A model generated the notes under the pieces. It was not told where the DNA came from. It did not search any database and worked only from the letters and a program-made list of their open reading frames with translations. From Sulfitobacter sp. (lineage in GTDB: Bacteria; Pseudomonadota; Alphaproteobacteria; Rhodobacterales; Rhodobacteraceae), in contig JAGXHE010000039.1 of assembly GCA_024636445.1 (NCBI GenBank), positions 1-56,234 on the forward strand: DNA of 56,234 bases, written 5' to 3'. The translations under genes were made by a program, and so were the position numbers. This document shows, one piece after another, positions 34,752 to 43,426 of this stretch; the stretch's first letter is position 1, and every line of letters begins with the position of its first letter.

Positions 34752-35437
34752 GTATCTACCCTTTGCAAGACAGGCTGCGTCTGATCCAGAGGTGCAAGCC
34801 ATTCGGCCAGAACGTCGAACGTATCGCGCGCACCCGTGACCAGATCATCAAGCGTTGTTCCCTGCGCGTGCCGCTGTTCGAGAAAGTCATTTGCCAGCGT
34901 CCAGCGCTGTGCTTTCTGCGCCCGGCACCACGCCCAGAAACGGCGCCCCTCGCAACCGTCTGCGCCGAGCAATTTTTGCGCTGCGCGGTCGATCTGAGTT
35001 GCCCCCAACGTCGCCCCTTCGATCACGTACAGCACTCCCCCAAGTGTTTCCGGCGTCACGATGTCCGCCGCCCGCGTGCACCGCGGGCCATTTTGCTTAT
35101 CTAGCGCGGTTGCGTTCAGATCAATCAAGTCCTGCGCCAAAAGGTCAGATCGCCGCACATAGGCATAGCGGGCGGCAGCGTCGGGCATACTTGCTATCGT
35201 ATGTTCGATGGCCCGATCCAGCGGTGCGTAAAAGCCGTGAAACCGCTGAACCAGCTGCGTGTATGCGCCCAACTCAAGGCTGCCCTCGAACAACGCCACA
35301 AACGAAGTGTGCAGGTGCAGCTTGGCATGGGCTGCGTCCGTTTGCTTTCGCACGACGTCGCGCACAGTTTCGATTTGCCGAGGACGAAGATTGGTCAAAA
35401 ACTCAACTCCATTCGAGTGTCGTGAATTTTTCGTCAA
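34748..35437 (-). CDS. bphO: Heme oxygenase (biliverdin supply for phytochrome)
   Basis: 229 aa. The proximal-helix region HAKLHLHTSFVALFEG and the distal helix GGVLYVIEGATLGATQID are typical of bacterial heme oxygenases. It opens heme to biliverdin IX-alpha, the chromophore of the phytochrome encoded next. The first codon is uncertain: TTG at 35437, or TTG at 35398 with GGAG eight bases upstream. First gene of a three-gene operon with 4- to 11-nt overlaps. Confidence 0.88.
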   Translation of the reverse strand: MTKNSRHSNGVEFLTNLRPRQIETVRDVVRKQTDAAHAKLHLHTSFVALFEGSLELGAYTQLVQRFHGFYAPLDRAIEHTIASMPDAAARYAYVRRSDLLAQDLIDLNATALDKQNGPRCTRAADIVTPETLGGVLYVIEGATLGATQIDRAAQKLLGADGCEGRRFWAWCRAQKAQRWTLANDFLEQRHAQGTTLDDLVTGARDTFDVLAEWLAPLDQTQPVLQRVDT

Positions 35438-35700
35438 TATGCGCAGCCCGTTATATGGCTCTGACGCGCTTCGTTGTCTCGTGACGGGTCACTTTCCAAC
35501 AGCCTCGGCCGATCAAGGGGGTGTGGTGGGCAAGGCCAAAGAACATGCAAAACCGCGCTGCAATCAGGTTCACGTCCTGATGAGTGGCCAGCATGCAGCG
35601 GCTTTCTTGCAAAAGCAATGCGGCAGCACTTCACATCTGATTGCGGGCACGATCTGTGTGGGAACCTCTGACCGCGCCGATTGGGCTGCGGCCAGCGTGT
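35438..35700. other. 263-nt spacer between bphO and the Anbu gene, no supported gene
   Basis: Upstream of bphO and downstream of Anbu. A plus-strand frame is open across it but has no ribosome binding site and continues into the antisense of Anbu. No PpsR-type palindrome or strong hairpin was seen. The bphO promoter is expected here. Confidence 0.4.
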
Positions 35701-36438
35701 TCAGGTCTTCAGCGTGTAGCTGGGCAGTTTCAGGAACGCATCCTTCAGCGCATCGCCCCAGCCGTTCGAGATCGCCTGATAGACGCTGTCGGTGGCATCA
35801 ATGCGGGTCATGCGCATAGGGTTCAGGCTGTCGCGATCATAGATCATCAGATCGAAGGGCAACCCGACGCTGAGGTTCGATTTCACCGTTGAATCGAACG
35901 ACACAAGCAGCAGTTTCACCGCATCTTCAAAGCTCATCTCGCGGTCATAGGTCCGCACCAGGATAGGCTTGCCGTATTTGGTCTCACCGATCTGGAAAAA
36001 GGGCGTATCGTCGGTGATCTCGATAAAGTTGCCTTCGGGGTAGATCAGGAAGATCGTCGGTTTACCCGTGCCGATCTGGCCGCCAAGGATCACCGACGCG
36101 CGGAACTGATCCGCGGCCCCCTGACCATTGGGCGACGAGTTCACGATAACCTCGTTCAGGGTGTCCCCGACAAGGCGTGCGACCTGAAACATGGTCGACT
36201 GGCGCAGGATCGAAGGATCACGCTCTTCTGTGGTCTTTGACCGCTCTTCCAGCAGGCTGATCATCGCTTGCGTCGTGGCAAGGTTGCCCGCGGTCATGAT
36301 GACGATGGATCGTTCGCCCGCCACTTCAAAGCTGAAAATCTTGCGGGTCACCGCAAAGTTGTCGACGCCCGCGCTGGTGCGCGTGTCGGCCATAAAGACC
36401 AGGCCTTTATCAAGGCGCATTCCGACACAGTAAGTCAT
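35701..36438 (-). CDS. Anbu proteasome-like peptidase (ancestral beta subunit)
   Basis: 245 aa Ntn-hydrolase. It begins MTYCVGMRLDKGLVFMADTR; Thr2 becomes the N-terminal nucleophile after Met removal, with Asp18 and Lys33 in the expected places. Anbu proteins assemble into proteasome-like rings, but their substrates are unknown. Fourth gene of an operon with ATP-grasp, alpha-E and transglutaminase-like proteins. Longer upstream frames are rejected because they would bury the Thr nucleophile. Confidence 0.92.
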   Translation of the reverse strand: MTYCVGMRLDKGLVFMADTRTSAGVDNFAVTRKIFSFEVAGERSIVIMTAGNLATTQAMISLLEERSKTTEERDPSILRQSTMFQVARLVGDTLNEVIVNSSPNGQGAADQFRASVILGGQIGTGKPTIFLIYPEGNFIEITDDTPFFQIGETKYGKPILVRTYDREMSFEDAVKLLLVSFDSTVKSNLSVGLPFDLMIYDRDSLNPMRMTRIDATDSVYQAISNGWGDALKDAFLKLPSYTLKT

Positions 36439-36472
36439 GATGGGCAATCCAAAGCAGTTCCGATGCTCGTGA

Positions 36473-37270
36473 TTACTGCTGGACCTGCAAAGACACAATC
36501 ATCGATTCATCGGCAGAGCCCATACGCATCCCTTCTATTGGAGATGCTTCTTTTGCGTCACGGCCCAAAGCGATGCGGATATAGCGTTCATCAGGCGAAA
36601 TACCGTTCGAGACGTCGAAACCGACCCAGCCCAACGTGTCCAGATGCACCTCGGCCCATGCGTGGCTGGCGTCCTGATCGACCTGATCGTCCATCATCAG
36701 ATAGCCCGAGACATAGCGTGCGGGCAGCCCCGCCAGACGTGCGGCGGCGATGAATATCTGGGCGTGGTCCTGACACACACCTTTGCCACCGGCCAGCGCC
36801 TCTTCGGCGGTCGTGGTGGCCTGGGTGTGACCCGCTTCGTAAGGCACCGCCTCGATGATCGCCTGCGACAGCGCGTGCAGACCGGCCAGCAGATCGTCGT
36901 GCTTGTCCAGCGTCTTGGCAAAGGCCTGGATCTTTGGGCCTGCCTCGGTGGTCAGTGTCGGCACGCGCAGCAGGTACAACGGCACGCGGCCATAGACCTT
37001 GCCAAAGACACCCTGGGTGTTTTCGGTATTGATGACGCCGTGCGCCGTGATCTCGACTGAATCACCCTCGGGCGTGATCGAGACCAGATCGGTCTGGTTG
37101 CCGTGGTGGTCCACATAGGAACATTCGATCTTGCCGCCGGTGACGGTTAGGTCCCAGTTGGGGATCGACTGCATATGCGACGCCACCGGCCGAAGCCGGA
37201 TCTTTTGCAGCCCGTAGATGACGGGTGCGTCATAGGCGTAACGGGTTGTGTGCGTGACGTGCAGTTGCAA
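36473..37270 (-). CDS. Transglutaminase-like cysteine protease of the Anbu cluster
   Basis: 265 aa. An N-terminal bacterial transglutaminase-associated domain (HVTHTTRYAYDAPV) is followed by the core with Cys in GGKGVCQDHAQIFI, His in DASHAWAEV and Asp in GFDVSNG, a complete triad. Likely cleaves or forms an amide bond. Starts at TTG with AGGA eight bases upstream. Gap of 34 nt to Anbu. Confidence 0.9.
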   Translation of the reverse strand: MQLHVTHTTRYAYDAPVIYGLQKIRLRPVASHMQSIPNWDLTVTGGKIECSYVDHHGNQTDLVSITPEGDSVEITAHGVINTENTQGVFGKVYGRVPLYLLRVPTLTTEAGPKIQAFAKTLDKHDDLLAGLHALSQAIIEAVPYEAGHTQATTTAEEALAGGKGVCQDHAQIFIAAARLAGLPARYVSGYLMMDDQVDQDASHAWAEVHLDTLGWVGFDVSNGISPDERYIRIALGRDAKEASPIEGMRMGSADESMIVSLQVQQ

Positions 37271-37291
37271 CGGAAAAATCCTGCCCTGTGA

Positions 37292-38233
37292 TTAGTGAAT
37301 GAAACGATAGTCTTTTTCGATCTGCGCGCCCAGTGCCGCGACATCCGAGATGATCGTGCCCAAAACGTCGTGCAGACCTTCTTCGATGATCGAATGAATG
37401 TCGCGCCCTTTCAACCGTGCGTTCATATGCTCGGCCATGTCTCGTGACGGACGGCGGTCGCCGTATTCCTCGGACAGATAATCCAGGTTTTCCACGATCT
37501 GCCCGGCGCAGTAGGCCAGCGACCGCGGCATCCGACGGTCAAGCACGAGGAAGTTGGCGATGTTGGTCGCGGTATATTCCTCTTCGACGGCCCAGCGGTA
37601 CGAACGGTGTGCCGACACGGACCGCAGCAGGGTTTCCCACTGGACGTTGTCCATCCGGCTGCCAACCAGCGATGGCGACGGAAGCAGCGTGTAATATTTC
37701 ACGTCGATGATCCGCGCGGTGCTGTCCATGCGTTCGATGAACGTGCCCAGACGGCAGAAGTCATAGATGTCGTTGCGCAGCATGGTGCCGTGCAACGCCC
37801 CGCGCACCAGCGCCGATTGCTGGCGAATGATCGACAGCACTTCGGGCAGGTCGGTGTCGGGCACCGGATTTTTCAAAAGCTCGGTGATCACCATCCACGT
37901 CTCGTTGACCGCAGACCAAACTTCGGTGGTCAGCGCGGTGCGCACCAGCCGCGCATTGTCGCGCGCCTGCTTCACAACGGACAGAACCGAAGACGGGTTG
38001 TCGGTGTCGCGCAACATATAGTCGATCACGTTTGTGCTGCTGAATTCGGAATGTTTGGCGGTGAAACCCTGTTGGGCCGCCGAGGTGATGATGACCGATT
38101 TCCATTCGGTCTCGGTGTTCGTCGAGCGTGTCAGTGCGATGCGAAATCCGGCTTCGATCAAACGGGCGTTGTTTTCCGCCCGTTCCAGACCCCGGAACAT
38201 CCAATACAGACCGCCTGCGGTTTTTCCCAGCAT
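37292..38233 (-). CDS. Alpha-E domain protein
   Basis: 313 aa, almost entirely helical. It opens MLGKTAGGLYWMFRGLERAE, the conserved alpha-E motif; WAVEEEYTATNIANFLVLDR lies near residue 215. The family is always linked with circularly permuted ATP-grasp and transglutaminase-like genes and is proposed to take part in peptide tag or short-peptide synthesis. Starts one base after the ATP-grasp stop. Confidence 0.9.
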   Translation of the reverse strand: MLGKTAGGLYWMFRGLERAENNARLIEAGFRIALTRSTNTETEWKSVIITSAAQQGFTAKHSEFSSTNVIDYMLRDTDNPSSVLSVVKQARDNARLVRTALTTEVWSAVNETWMVITELLKNPVPDTDLPEVLSIIRQQSALVRGALHGTMLRNDIYDFCRLGTFIERMDSTARIIDVKYYTLLPSPSLVGSRMDNVQWETLLRSVSAHRSYRWAVEEEYTATNIANFLVLDRRMPRSLAYCAGQIVENLDYLSEEYGDRRPSRDMAEHMNARLKGRDIHSIIEEGLHDVLGTIISDVAALGAQIEKDYRFIH

Positions 38234-38234
38234 A

Positions 38235-39659
38235 TCAGTCTTCCAATACCCATGTGTCTTTGGTGCCGCCGCCTTGGCTTGAGTTCACCACAAGCGACCC
38301 TTCCTTCAGCGCCACACGTGTCAGCCCACCCGGCGTGATGTGCACCCCCTGGGGCGACACCAGCGCAAAGGGGCGCAGATCGACGTGGCGCGGGGCCAGT
38401 CCCGCATCGGTAAAGATCGGCACTGTGGACAGCGACAGCGTCGGCTGTGCGATGTAATTCGAAGGGCGCGCTTTCAGTTTGGCACGGAAATCCTCGATCT
38501 CCTGCTTGCTGGCGGCGGGGCCGACCAACATGCCATAGCCGCCTGAGCCGTGCACTTCCTTGACCACCAGATCGGCCAGATTGTCCAGGACGTATTTCAA
38601 CGAATCCGCTTCCGAGCAGCGGAAGGTCTGGACGTTCTTCAGGATCGCACGTTCGCCAGTGTAGAACTCGACGATTTCGGGCATGTAGCAGTAGATCGCC
38701 TTGTCGTCTGCGACACCCGTTCCCGGTGCATTGGCGATGGTGATGTTGCCCGCACGGTACACATCCATGATGCCCGGCACGCCCAGCAAAGAGTCAGGAT
38801 TGAACGTCAGAGGATCAAGGTATTCGTCGTCGATCCTGCGGTAGATCACGTCGATCACCTTGTGACCTTCGGTGGTGCGCATCGCGATCTTGCCGTCAAC
38901 GATTCGCAGGTCATGTCCTTCGACCAGTTCTACGCCCATCTGGTCGGCCAGGAACGAATGTTCGTAATAGGCCGAATTGTGGATCCCCGGCGTCAGCACC
39001 GCCACGGTGGGGCGGCCTTCGCAGCTTGCGGGCGCACAGGCGGCAAGCGACCGGCGCAGGTTCTTGGGATAGTCGCTGACCGGCTGCACTTTGATCTTGC
39101 TGAACAGTTCGGGGAACATCTGCAACATCGTCTCGCGGTTTTCCAGCATGTAGCTGACACCGGATGGGGTGCGTGCATTGTCCTCCAGAACATAGAATTC
39201 GCCCTCGCCGGTGCAGACGATGTCCGTGCCGACGATGTGGGTATACACATCTCCGGGTGGCGAAAATCCGATCATTTGCGGCAGAAATGCGTCGTTGTTC
39301 TGGATCAGTTCGACCGGAATGATGCCCGCGCGCAGGATGTCCTGTCGGTTGTAGATATCGTGCAGGAACGCGTTGACCGCGCGCACGCGCTGGTCGATGC
39401 CGCGGCTGAGCTTGGCCCATTCCGCCGCCGTCAGGATGCGCGGCACCAGATCGAAGGGGATCAACCGTTCTTCGGCGTCGGTCTGTCCGTACACGTTGAA
39501 CGTGATGCCAGTACGCCGAAAGAAGGCCTCGGCATCCTTGGCTTTGCGGGACAGTCGCGCGGTGTCTTGCCGCGAGAACCAGGCTTCGTAATCAACATAG
39601 GGCGTGCGGACGCTGTCCTGCCCCATCATTTCGCTAAAGTGTTGGCTTTGTGATGTCAT
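38235..39659 (-). CDS. Circularly permuted ATP-grasp protein
   Basis: 474 aa. Conserved blocks include AVNAFLHDIYNRQDILRAG near residue 93, ICTGEGEFYVLEDNARTPSG-like sequence near 150 and VVKEVHGSGGYGMLVGPAAS near 360. ATP-grasp enzymes ligate carboxylates to amines; this type is proposed to make peptide-like bonds in partnership with alpha-E. First gene of the operon; a 14-bp palindrome lies 37 nt upstream. Confidence 0.92.
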   Translation of the reverse strand: MTSQSQHFSEMMGQDSVRTPYVDYEAWFSRQDTARLSRKAKDAEAFFRRTGITFNVYGQTDAEERLIPFDLVPRILTAAEWAKLSRGIDQRVRAVNAFLHDIYNRQDILRAGIIPVELIQNNDAFLPQMIGFSPPGDVYTHIVGTDIVCTGEGEFYVLEDNARTPSGVSYMLENRETMLQMFPELFSKIKVQPVSDYPKNLRRSLAACAPASCEGRPTVAVLTPGIHNSAYYEHSFLADQMGVELVEGHDLRIVDGKIAMRTTEGHKVIDVIYRRIDDEYLDPLTFNPDSLLGVPGIMDVYRAGNITIANAPGTGVADDKAIYCYMPEIVEFYTGERAILKNVQTFRCSEADSLKYVLDNLADLVVKEVHGSGGYGMLVGPAASKQEIEDFRAKLKARPSNYIAQPTLSLSTVPIFTDAGLAPRHVDLRPFALVSPQGVHITPGGLTRVALKEGSLVVNSSQGGGTKDTWVLED

Positions 39660-39969
39660 GGATCAAGACTACATCTTTGTAATCGATGCGCAACAGGGTC
39701 GTTAACGACCTACTTTCAAGCCCGCAGAAACGCTCAATTTATTGCTCAATTTTCAGGCAAGGCGCGGCGGACCCGACCGGTGCGTCCGGACGCTGACGTA
39801 GGGTCGGCCAAGCGACGCGTCCAAGGCCATGTCGTCAAGTCGAAAGACCACGCCACCGCCCAAAGCGCGACGCAGCATTTTTATGGCCTTGGCGTTTCAC
39901 AGACCCTTGGCAAGGAACCACCAAGCATGATGTGGTCTGCTTCAGCCCCGATGGCCCAGGAACGCCCCA
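39660..39969. other. 310-nt divergent spacer with a perfect 14-bp palindrome
   Basis: Between the ATP-grasp gene (minus) and the FAD oxidoreductase (plus). It holds GGTCGTTAACGACC at 39697-39710, a perfect palindrome. A 67-codon plus-strand frame (39780-39983) lacks homology and overlaps the next gene start. Promoters for both directions are expected here. Confidence 0.5.
39697..39710. promoter_or_regulatory. Perfect 14-bp palindrome upstream of the Anbu operon
   Basis: GGTCGTTAACGACC reads the same on both strands. It lies 37 nt before the start of the ATP-grasp gene, a usual operator position. No loop separates the arms, so it is more likely a dimeric protein site than an RNA hairpin. The regulator is unknown. 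Confidence 0.45.
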
Positions 39970-41184
39970 ATGACTGCACCTAAATTCAACCAGCCCAAGC
40001 ACAACGCCTATGATGTCATTCTGATCGGTGGCGCAATGTACGGATCATCGGTGGCATGGTGGCTGACCCATCTGGGTTTTGACGGCCGCATTCTGGTGGT
40101 CGAGCGCGACCCGACCTATGCGATGTGTTCGACCGCGCACACCAACAGCTGCATCCGCCAGCAGTTCAGCAACCAAATCAACGTACGCATTTCGCAGTTC
40201 GGGGCCGATTTCGTGCAGAACATGCGCCATCACATGAACGACGACCCGGCGGTGCCGAACCTGCCGATCCAGTCGTTCGGATATATGTATCTGGCCGAGA
40301 CCAAGGCACAGGCCGAAAATCTGGCACAGGCGCAGCAGGTGCAGGCCGAGTGCGGCGCGGGCACACGCCACATGACAGCGGCCGAGATCAAGGCGGCCTA
40401 TCCATTCTACAACGTCGATGACATCGTTGCAGGCAATCACAACCTGATCGACGAGGGCTATTTCGACGGCGGCACCGTGTTCGACTGGTTCCGCAAGAAG
40501 GCACGCGCCAACGGCGTGGAATACGTGGCGAACGAAGTCGCGTCCCTGACCCTGAACGCAGGCGGCACGCAGGTCACTGGCGTGACGCTGGCCACCGGCG
40601 AAACCGTGGCCTGCGGTGCCGTGGTGAACGCCGCGGGCCCACGCGCAGCACAGGTGGCGGCGATGGCGGGCATCCCCCTGCCGGTCGAGCCGCGCAAGCG
40701 TTTCACCTTCGTCTTTGCGGCAGCAGAGCGTCTGGACCGCGACCTGCCGCTGACCATCGATCCCAGCGGCGTGCACATGCGCAGCGACGGGTTGTATTAC
40801 ATGGCAGGCTGTCCGCCGGACGAAGACCATGCCGTCGATGCAGACGATTTCGCGCCCGATCATGGCATCTGGGAAAACAAGGTCTGGCCGGTGCTGGCAC
40901 ACCGCGTCCCGCAGTTCGAGCGGATCAAGCTGGTGAACGAATGGGTGGGGCACTATGCATACAACACACTCGATCAAAACGCCATTCTGGGGCCGCACCC
41001 GGAGGTGTCGAATTTCATCTTCGTCAACGGGTTCTCGGGCCACGGGCTGCAACAGGCCCCCGCCATCGGACGTGGCACCGCCGAGATGATCATACATCGG
41101 GGCTACCGGTCGCTTGACCTGACCTCGTTCCACTTTGACCGGATCGCACAGGGCGCAGGCTTTGTCGAAAAGGCAATTATCTAA
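39970..41184 (+). CDS. FAD-dependent oxidoreductase (DAO/FOXRED1-like)
   Basis: 404 aa with an N-terminal dinucleotide fold (YDVILIGGAMYGSSVAWWLT) and the C-terminal FAD-contact region FIFVNGFSGHGLQQAPAIGR. It belongs to the glycine/D-amino-acid oxidase superfamily, close to FOXRED1-type proteins; the substrate is unknown. AGGAA precedes the ATG. The next gene follows after 25 nt, so the two form an operon. Confidence 0.85.
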   Translation: MTAPKFNQPKHNAYDVILIGGAMYGSSVAWWLTHLGFDGRILVVERDPTYAMCSTAHTNSCIRQQFSNQINVRISQFGADFVQNMRHHMNDDPAVPNLPIQSFGYMYLAETKAQAENLAQAQQVQAECGAGTRHMTAAEIKAAYPFYNVDDIVAGNHNLIDEGYFDGGTVFDWFRKKARANGVEYVANEVASLTLNAGGTQVTGVTLATGETVACGAVVNAAGPRAAQVAAMAGIPLPVEPRKRFTFVFAAAERLDRDLPLTIDPSGVHMRSDGLYYMAGCPPDEDHAVDADDFAPDHGIWENKVWPVLAHRVPQFERIKLVNEWVGHYAYNTLDQNAILGPHPEVSNFIFVNGFSGHGLQQAPAIGRGTAEMIIHRGYRSLDLTSFHFDRIAQGAGFVEKAII

Positions 41185-41209
41185 AGGCCATCACCTAAAG
41201 GACTATACT

Positions 41210-42046
41210 ATGCTGGAAAAAATCGTACTCACAGGCGCCGCCGGCGCGCTGGGCCATGCCTTGCGCGAACAGATGTCGAAAATGGCCAGGGAGCTGGTAT
41301 CGACCGACATCGCCGAGGCCCAAGGCGATCTGATGCCGAACGAAACATGGGTCACCGCCGATCTGGGCGATTTCGATCCGGTGCTGAAGATGATGGAAGG
41401 TGCCAGCATGGTTGTCCACTTCGGTGCCATCGCCAATGAATCCGATTTCGAGTCGATCCTGCATTCGAACTTTCGCGGCACCTATAACATCTGGGAGGCC
41501 GCACGGCGGCACGGGGTGCAGCGGGTCGTCTATGCTTCGTCGATCCATGCGGTGGGGATGTATCCCAAGAACGAACATATCGGCGTGGATACTCCGCACC
41601 GCCCCGACACGTTCTACGGGCTGGCGAAGTGCTTTGGGGAAAATCTGGGCCGGATGATGTGGGAGAAAAACGGGATCGAGGCGGTCTGCCTGCGCATCCT
41701 CTCCGCCGCCCCCGTCCGCAGCACCCGTGCGCTGGGCACATGGCTGTCGATGCCCGATCTGGTGCATCTGGTCACCCGCGCGATCGACACACCAACCACC
41801 GAATTCACCATCATCTACGGCGTGTCCAACAACGATCGCTGCCCGGTGGACAACTCTGGTGCGTCGTTTCTGGGGTACAAGCCGCAGGACAATGCGGAAC
41901 AGTTCGCGGAAGAGATCTTTGCCGAAGCCACCCCCGCCGATCCGTCCGACCCCGCGCAGACCCGCCATGCCGGTCCCTTTGCCACGATCCCGTTCGGTCA
42001 GGGTGTCGATCTCAGCAAGATGGGCGGCAGCCAGTCCGAGGATTGA
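41210..42046 (+). CDS. udh: NAD-dependent uronate dehydrogenase-like epimerase/dehydratase family protein
   Basis: 278 aa extended SDR: IVLTGAAGALGHALREQMSK, Ser in VVYASSIHAVGMYP and Tyr-Lys in TFYGLAKCFGENLGRMM. The layout and the ASSIHAVG/YGLAKCFGEN segments resemble bacterial uronate dehydrogenase, which oxidises galacturonate or glucuronate. The gene symbol is by resemblance only. I chose the ATG at 41210 with AAAGGA eight bases upstream; the longer frame overlaps the previous gene. A terminator follows. Confidence 0.75.
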   Translation: MLEKIVLTGAAGALGHALREQMSKMARELVSTDIAEAQGDLMPNETWVTADLGDFDPVLKMMEGASMVVHFGAIANESDFESILHSNFRGTYNIWEAARRHGVQRVVYASSIHAVGMYPKNEHIGVDTPHRPDTFYGLAKCFGENLGRMMWEKNGIEAVCLRILSAAPVRSTRALGTWLSMPDLVHLVTRAIDTPTTEFTIIYGVSNNDRCPVDNSGASFLGYKPQDNAEQFAEEIFAEATPADPSDPAQTRHAGPFATIPFGQGVDLSKMGGSQSED

Positions 42047-42052
42047 TGAAAC

Positions 42053-42083
42053 AAGGGCGGCGCAGTCTCATGCGCCGCCCTTT
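42053..42083. terminator. Bidirectional terminator between udh and pcaG
   Basis: Arms GGGCGGCGCA and TGCGCCGCCC form a perfect 10-bp stem with a 6-nt loop, flanked by AA and TTT that extend the stem. It starts 7 nt after the udh stop and ends 7 nt before the pcaG stop, so it serves both converging operons. Confidence 0.85.
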
Positions 42084-42089
42084 AAAAGC

Positions 42090-42695
42090 TCAGATATCGA
42101 AAAAGATCGTCTCGTCCGGCCCTTGCAGGTGGATGTCGAACAGATAGCTGCCGTCGCCCTGCGTCTGGCCCATCAGCGTCGGCACCCGCACCTGATGCTC
42201 GATCCGTTTCAACACCGGATCGGCGTCGTTCGCGGCCTGTTCATCTGCAAAATACATCCGCGTGTGCAGCCCAAGGTTGATGCCTCGCGCCACGATCCAC
42301 AAAGTGACGTGCGGCGCCATCGGCGTGCCGTCGCGGTTCTGCACTGAACCCGGCTTGATGGTGTCGAACCGGAACATGCCGCTGTCCATATCCGTCGGGC
42401 ACCGGCCCCAGCCATACACATCCGCATCTGCTCCGTCCTGCCCCGGATAGATGCCGTTTGCATCCGCATGCCATATCTCCAGCAGCGCATCGCGCAGAGG
42501 GGTGCCTGTGCCGTCCAGCACCCGGCCCGTAATGGTAATCCGTTCGCCTTTCGGCGCGCCACCCAGCATCACGGTGCCCAGATCGCTGTCATAAACGCCT
42601 GAAATACCGCTGAAATTCGGGGTCAGACCGATGTGCACATAGGGGCCCGCCGTTTGCGACGGGCTTTCCTTCAGGGTGTCCAGCTTTTGTACCAT
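42090..42695 (-). CDS. pcaG: Protocatechuate 3,4-dioxygenase alpha subunit
   Basis: 201 aa. It begins with QTAGPYVHIGLTPNFSG, the family N-terminus, and has the central ITGRVLDGTGTPLRDALLEI and HVTLWIVARGINLGLHTRMY. The alpha chain pairs with PcaH but lacks the full iron ligand set. The start overlaps the pcaH stop (TAATG). Last gene of pobA-pcaC-pcaH-pcaG. Confidence 0.94.
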   Translation of the reverse strand: MVQKLDTLKESPSQTAGPYVHIGLTPNFSGISGVYDSDLGTVMLGGAPKGERITITGRVLDGTGTPLRDALLEIWHADANGIYPGQDGADADVYGWGRCPTDMDSGMFRFDTIKPGSVQNRDGTPMAPHVTLWIVARGINLGLHTRMYFADEQAANDADPVLKRIEHQVRVPTLMGQTQGDGSYLFDIHLQGPDETIFFDI

Positions 42696-43426
42696 TACAT
42701 CCCCTCCATCCGGTTTTCGAACAGGGTCTGGCGCACGCCGCGCAGAACGATGTCGAACTTGTAGGCACGCGCGTCCATCGGCACCGTGCGGCGCATGTCC
42801 AGTGCTGCAACCAGCGTTTCGATTGCCTCGCGCGACGGGATCGTGCCGACGATGGGGCATTGCCAGATCATCGGGTCGCCTTCGAAATACATCTGGGTGA
42901 TCAGACGCTGACCAAAGGACTGCCCGAAGATCGAAAAGTGGATGTGCGCGGGCCGCCAGTCATTCGGGCCGTTGGGCCAAGGGTAGGGGCCGGGCTGGAT
43001 CGTGCGGAACTCGTAGTTGCCGCGTTCGTCGGTAATAACCCGCCCGCAGCCGCCAAAGTTGGGGTCCAGCGGGGCTAGATAGCTTTCCTTCTTGTGACGA
43101 TAGCGGCCACCGGCGTTGGCCTGCCAGACCTCGACCAACGCATTCGGCACGCCGCGCCCGGTCTCGTCCAACACGCGCCCGTAGACGATGATACGCGGCC
43201 CGATGGCCGACTGCCCGTCACTGGCAAAGTTGTGGATCAGGTCGGCGTCTTGCGGGCCCAGAATATCGCGGGTGAACACCGGCCCCGTGTCCTCGCTCAG
43301 CGTCGAAGGCATCGCCAAGGGGGCTGCGGCAGGCGAGCGTTTGACGCTGGTTTTATAGAGCGGCGTCAGGGCAGGTGGGTGCCAGCCCCGGTCGCGGTGA
43401 AACAGGCCAGAGGGTTTATCGGTCAT
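42695..43426 (-). CDS. pcaH: Protocatechuate 3,4-dioxygenase beta subunit
   Basis: 243 aa. The intradiol dioxygenase signature ([20 protein letters not shown]) is near residue 80-100, and iron ligands lie in [20 protein letters not shown] and the His pair of [12 protein letters not shown]. It cleaves protocatechuate to 3-carboxy-cis,cis-muconate. GGAGGA precedes the ATG, which overlaps the pcaC stop by 4 nt. Confidence 0.95.
   Translation of the reverse strand: MTDKPSGLFHRDRGWHPPALTPLYKTSVKRSPAAAPLAMPSTLSEDTGPVFTRDILGPQDADLIHNFASDGQSAIGPRIIVYGRVLDETGRGVPNALVEVWQANAGGRYRHKKESYLAPLDPNFGGCGRVITDERGNYEFRTIQPGPYPWPNGPNDWRPAHIHFSIFGQSFGQRLITQMYFEGDPMIWQCPIVGTIPSREAIETLVAALDMRRTVPMDARAYKFDIVLRGVRQTLFENRMEGM

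Noticed and set aside
35259-35819. 186-codon plus-strand frame spanning the bphO start, the spacer and the Anbu 3' end
   Set aside because: Both ends are antisense to well-supported genes, and the middle lacks a start signal or recognisable motif.
39780-39983. 67-codon plus-strand frame before the FAD oxidoreductase
   Set aside because: Overlaps the start of a clear gene in another frame and has no protein-like pattern.
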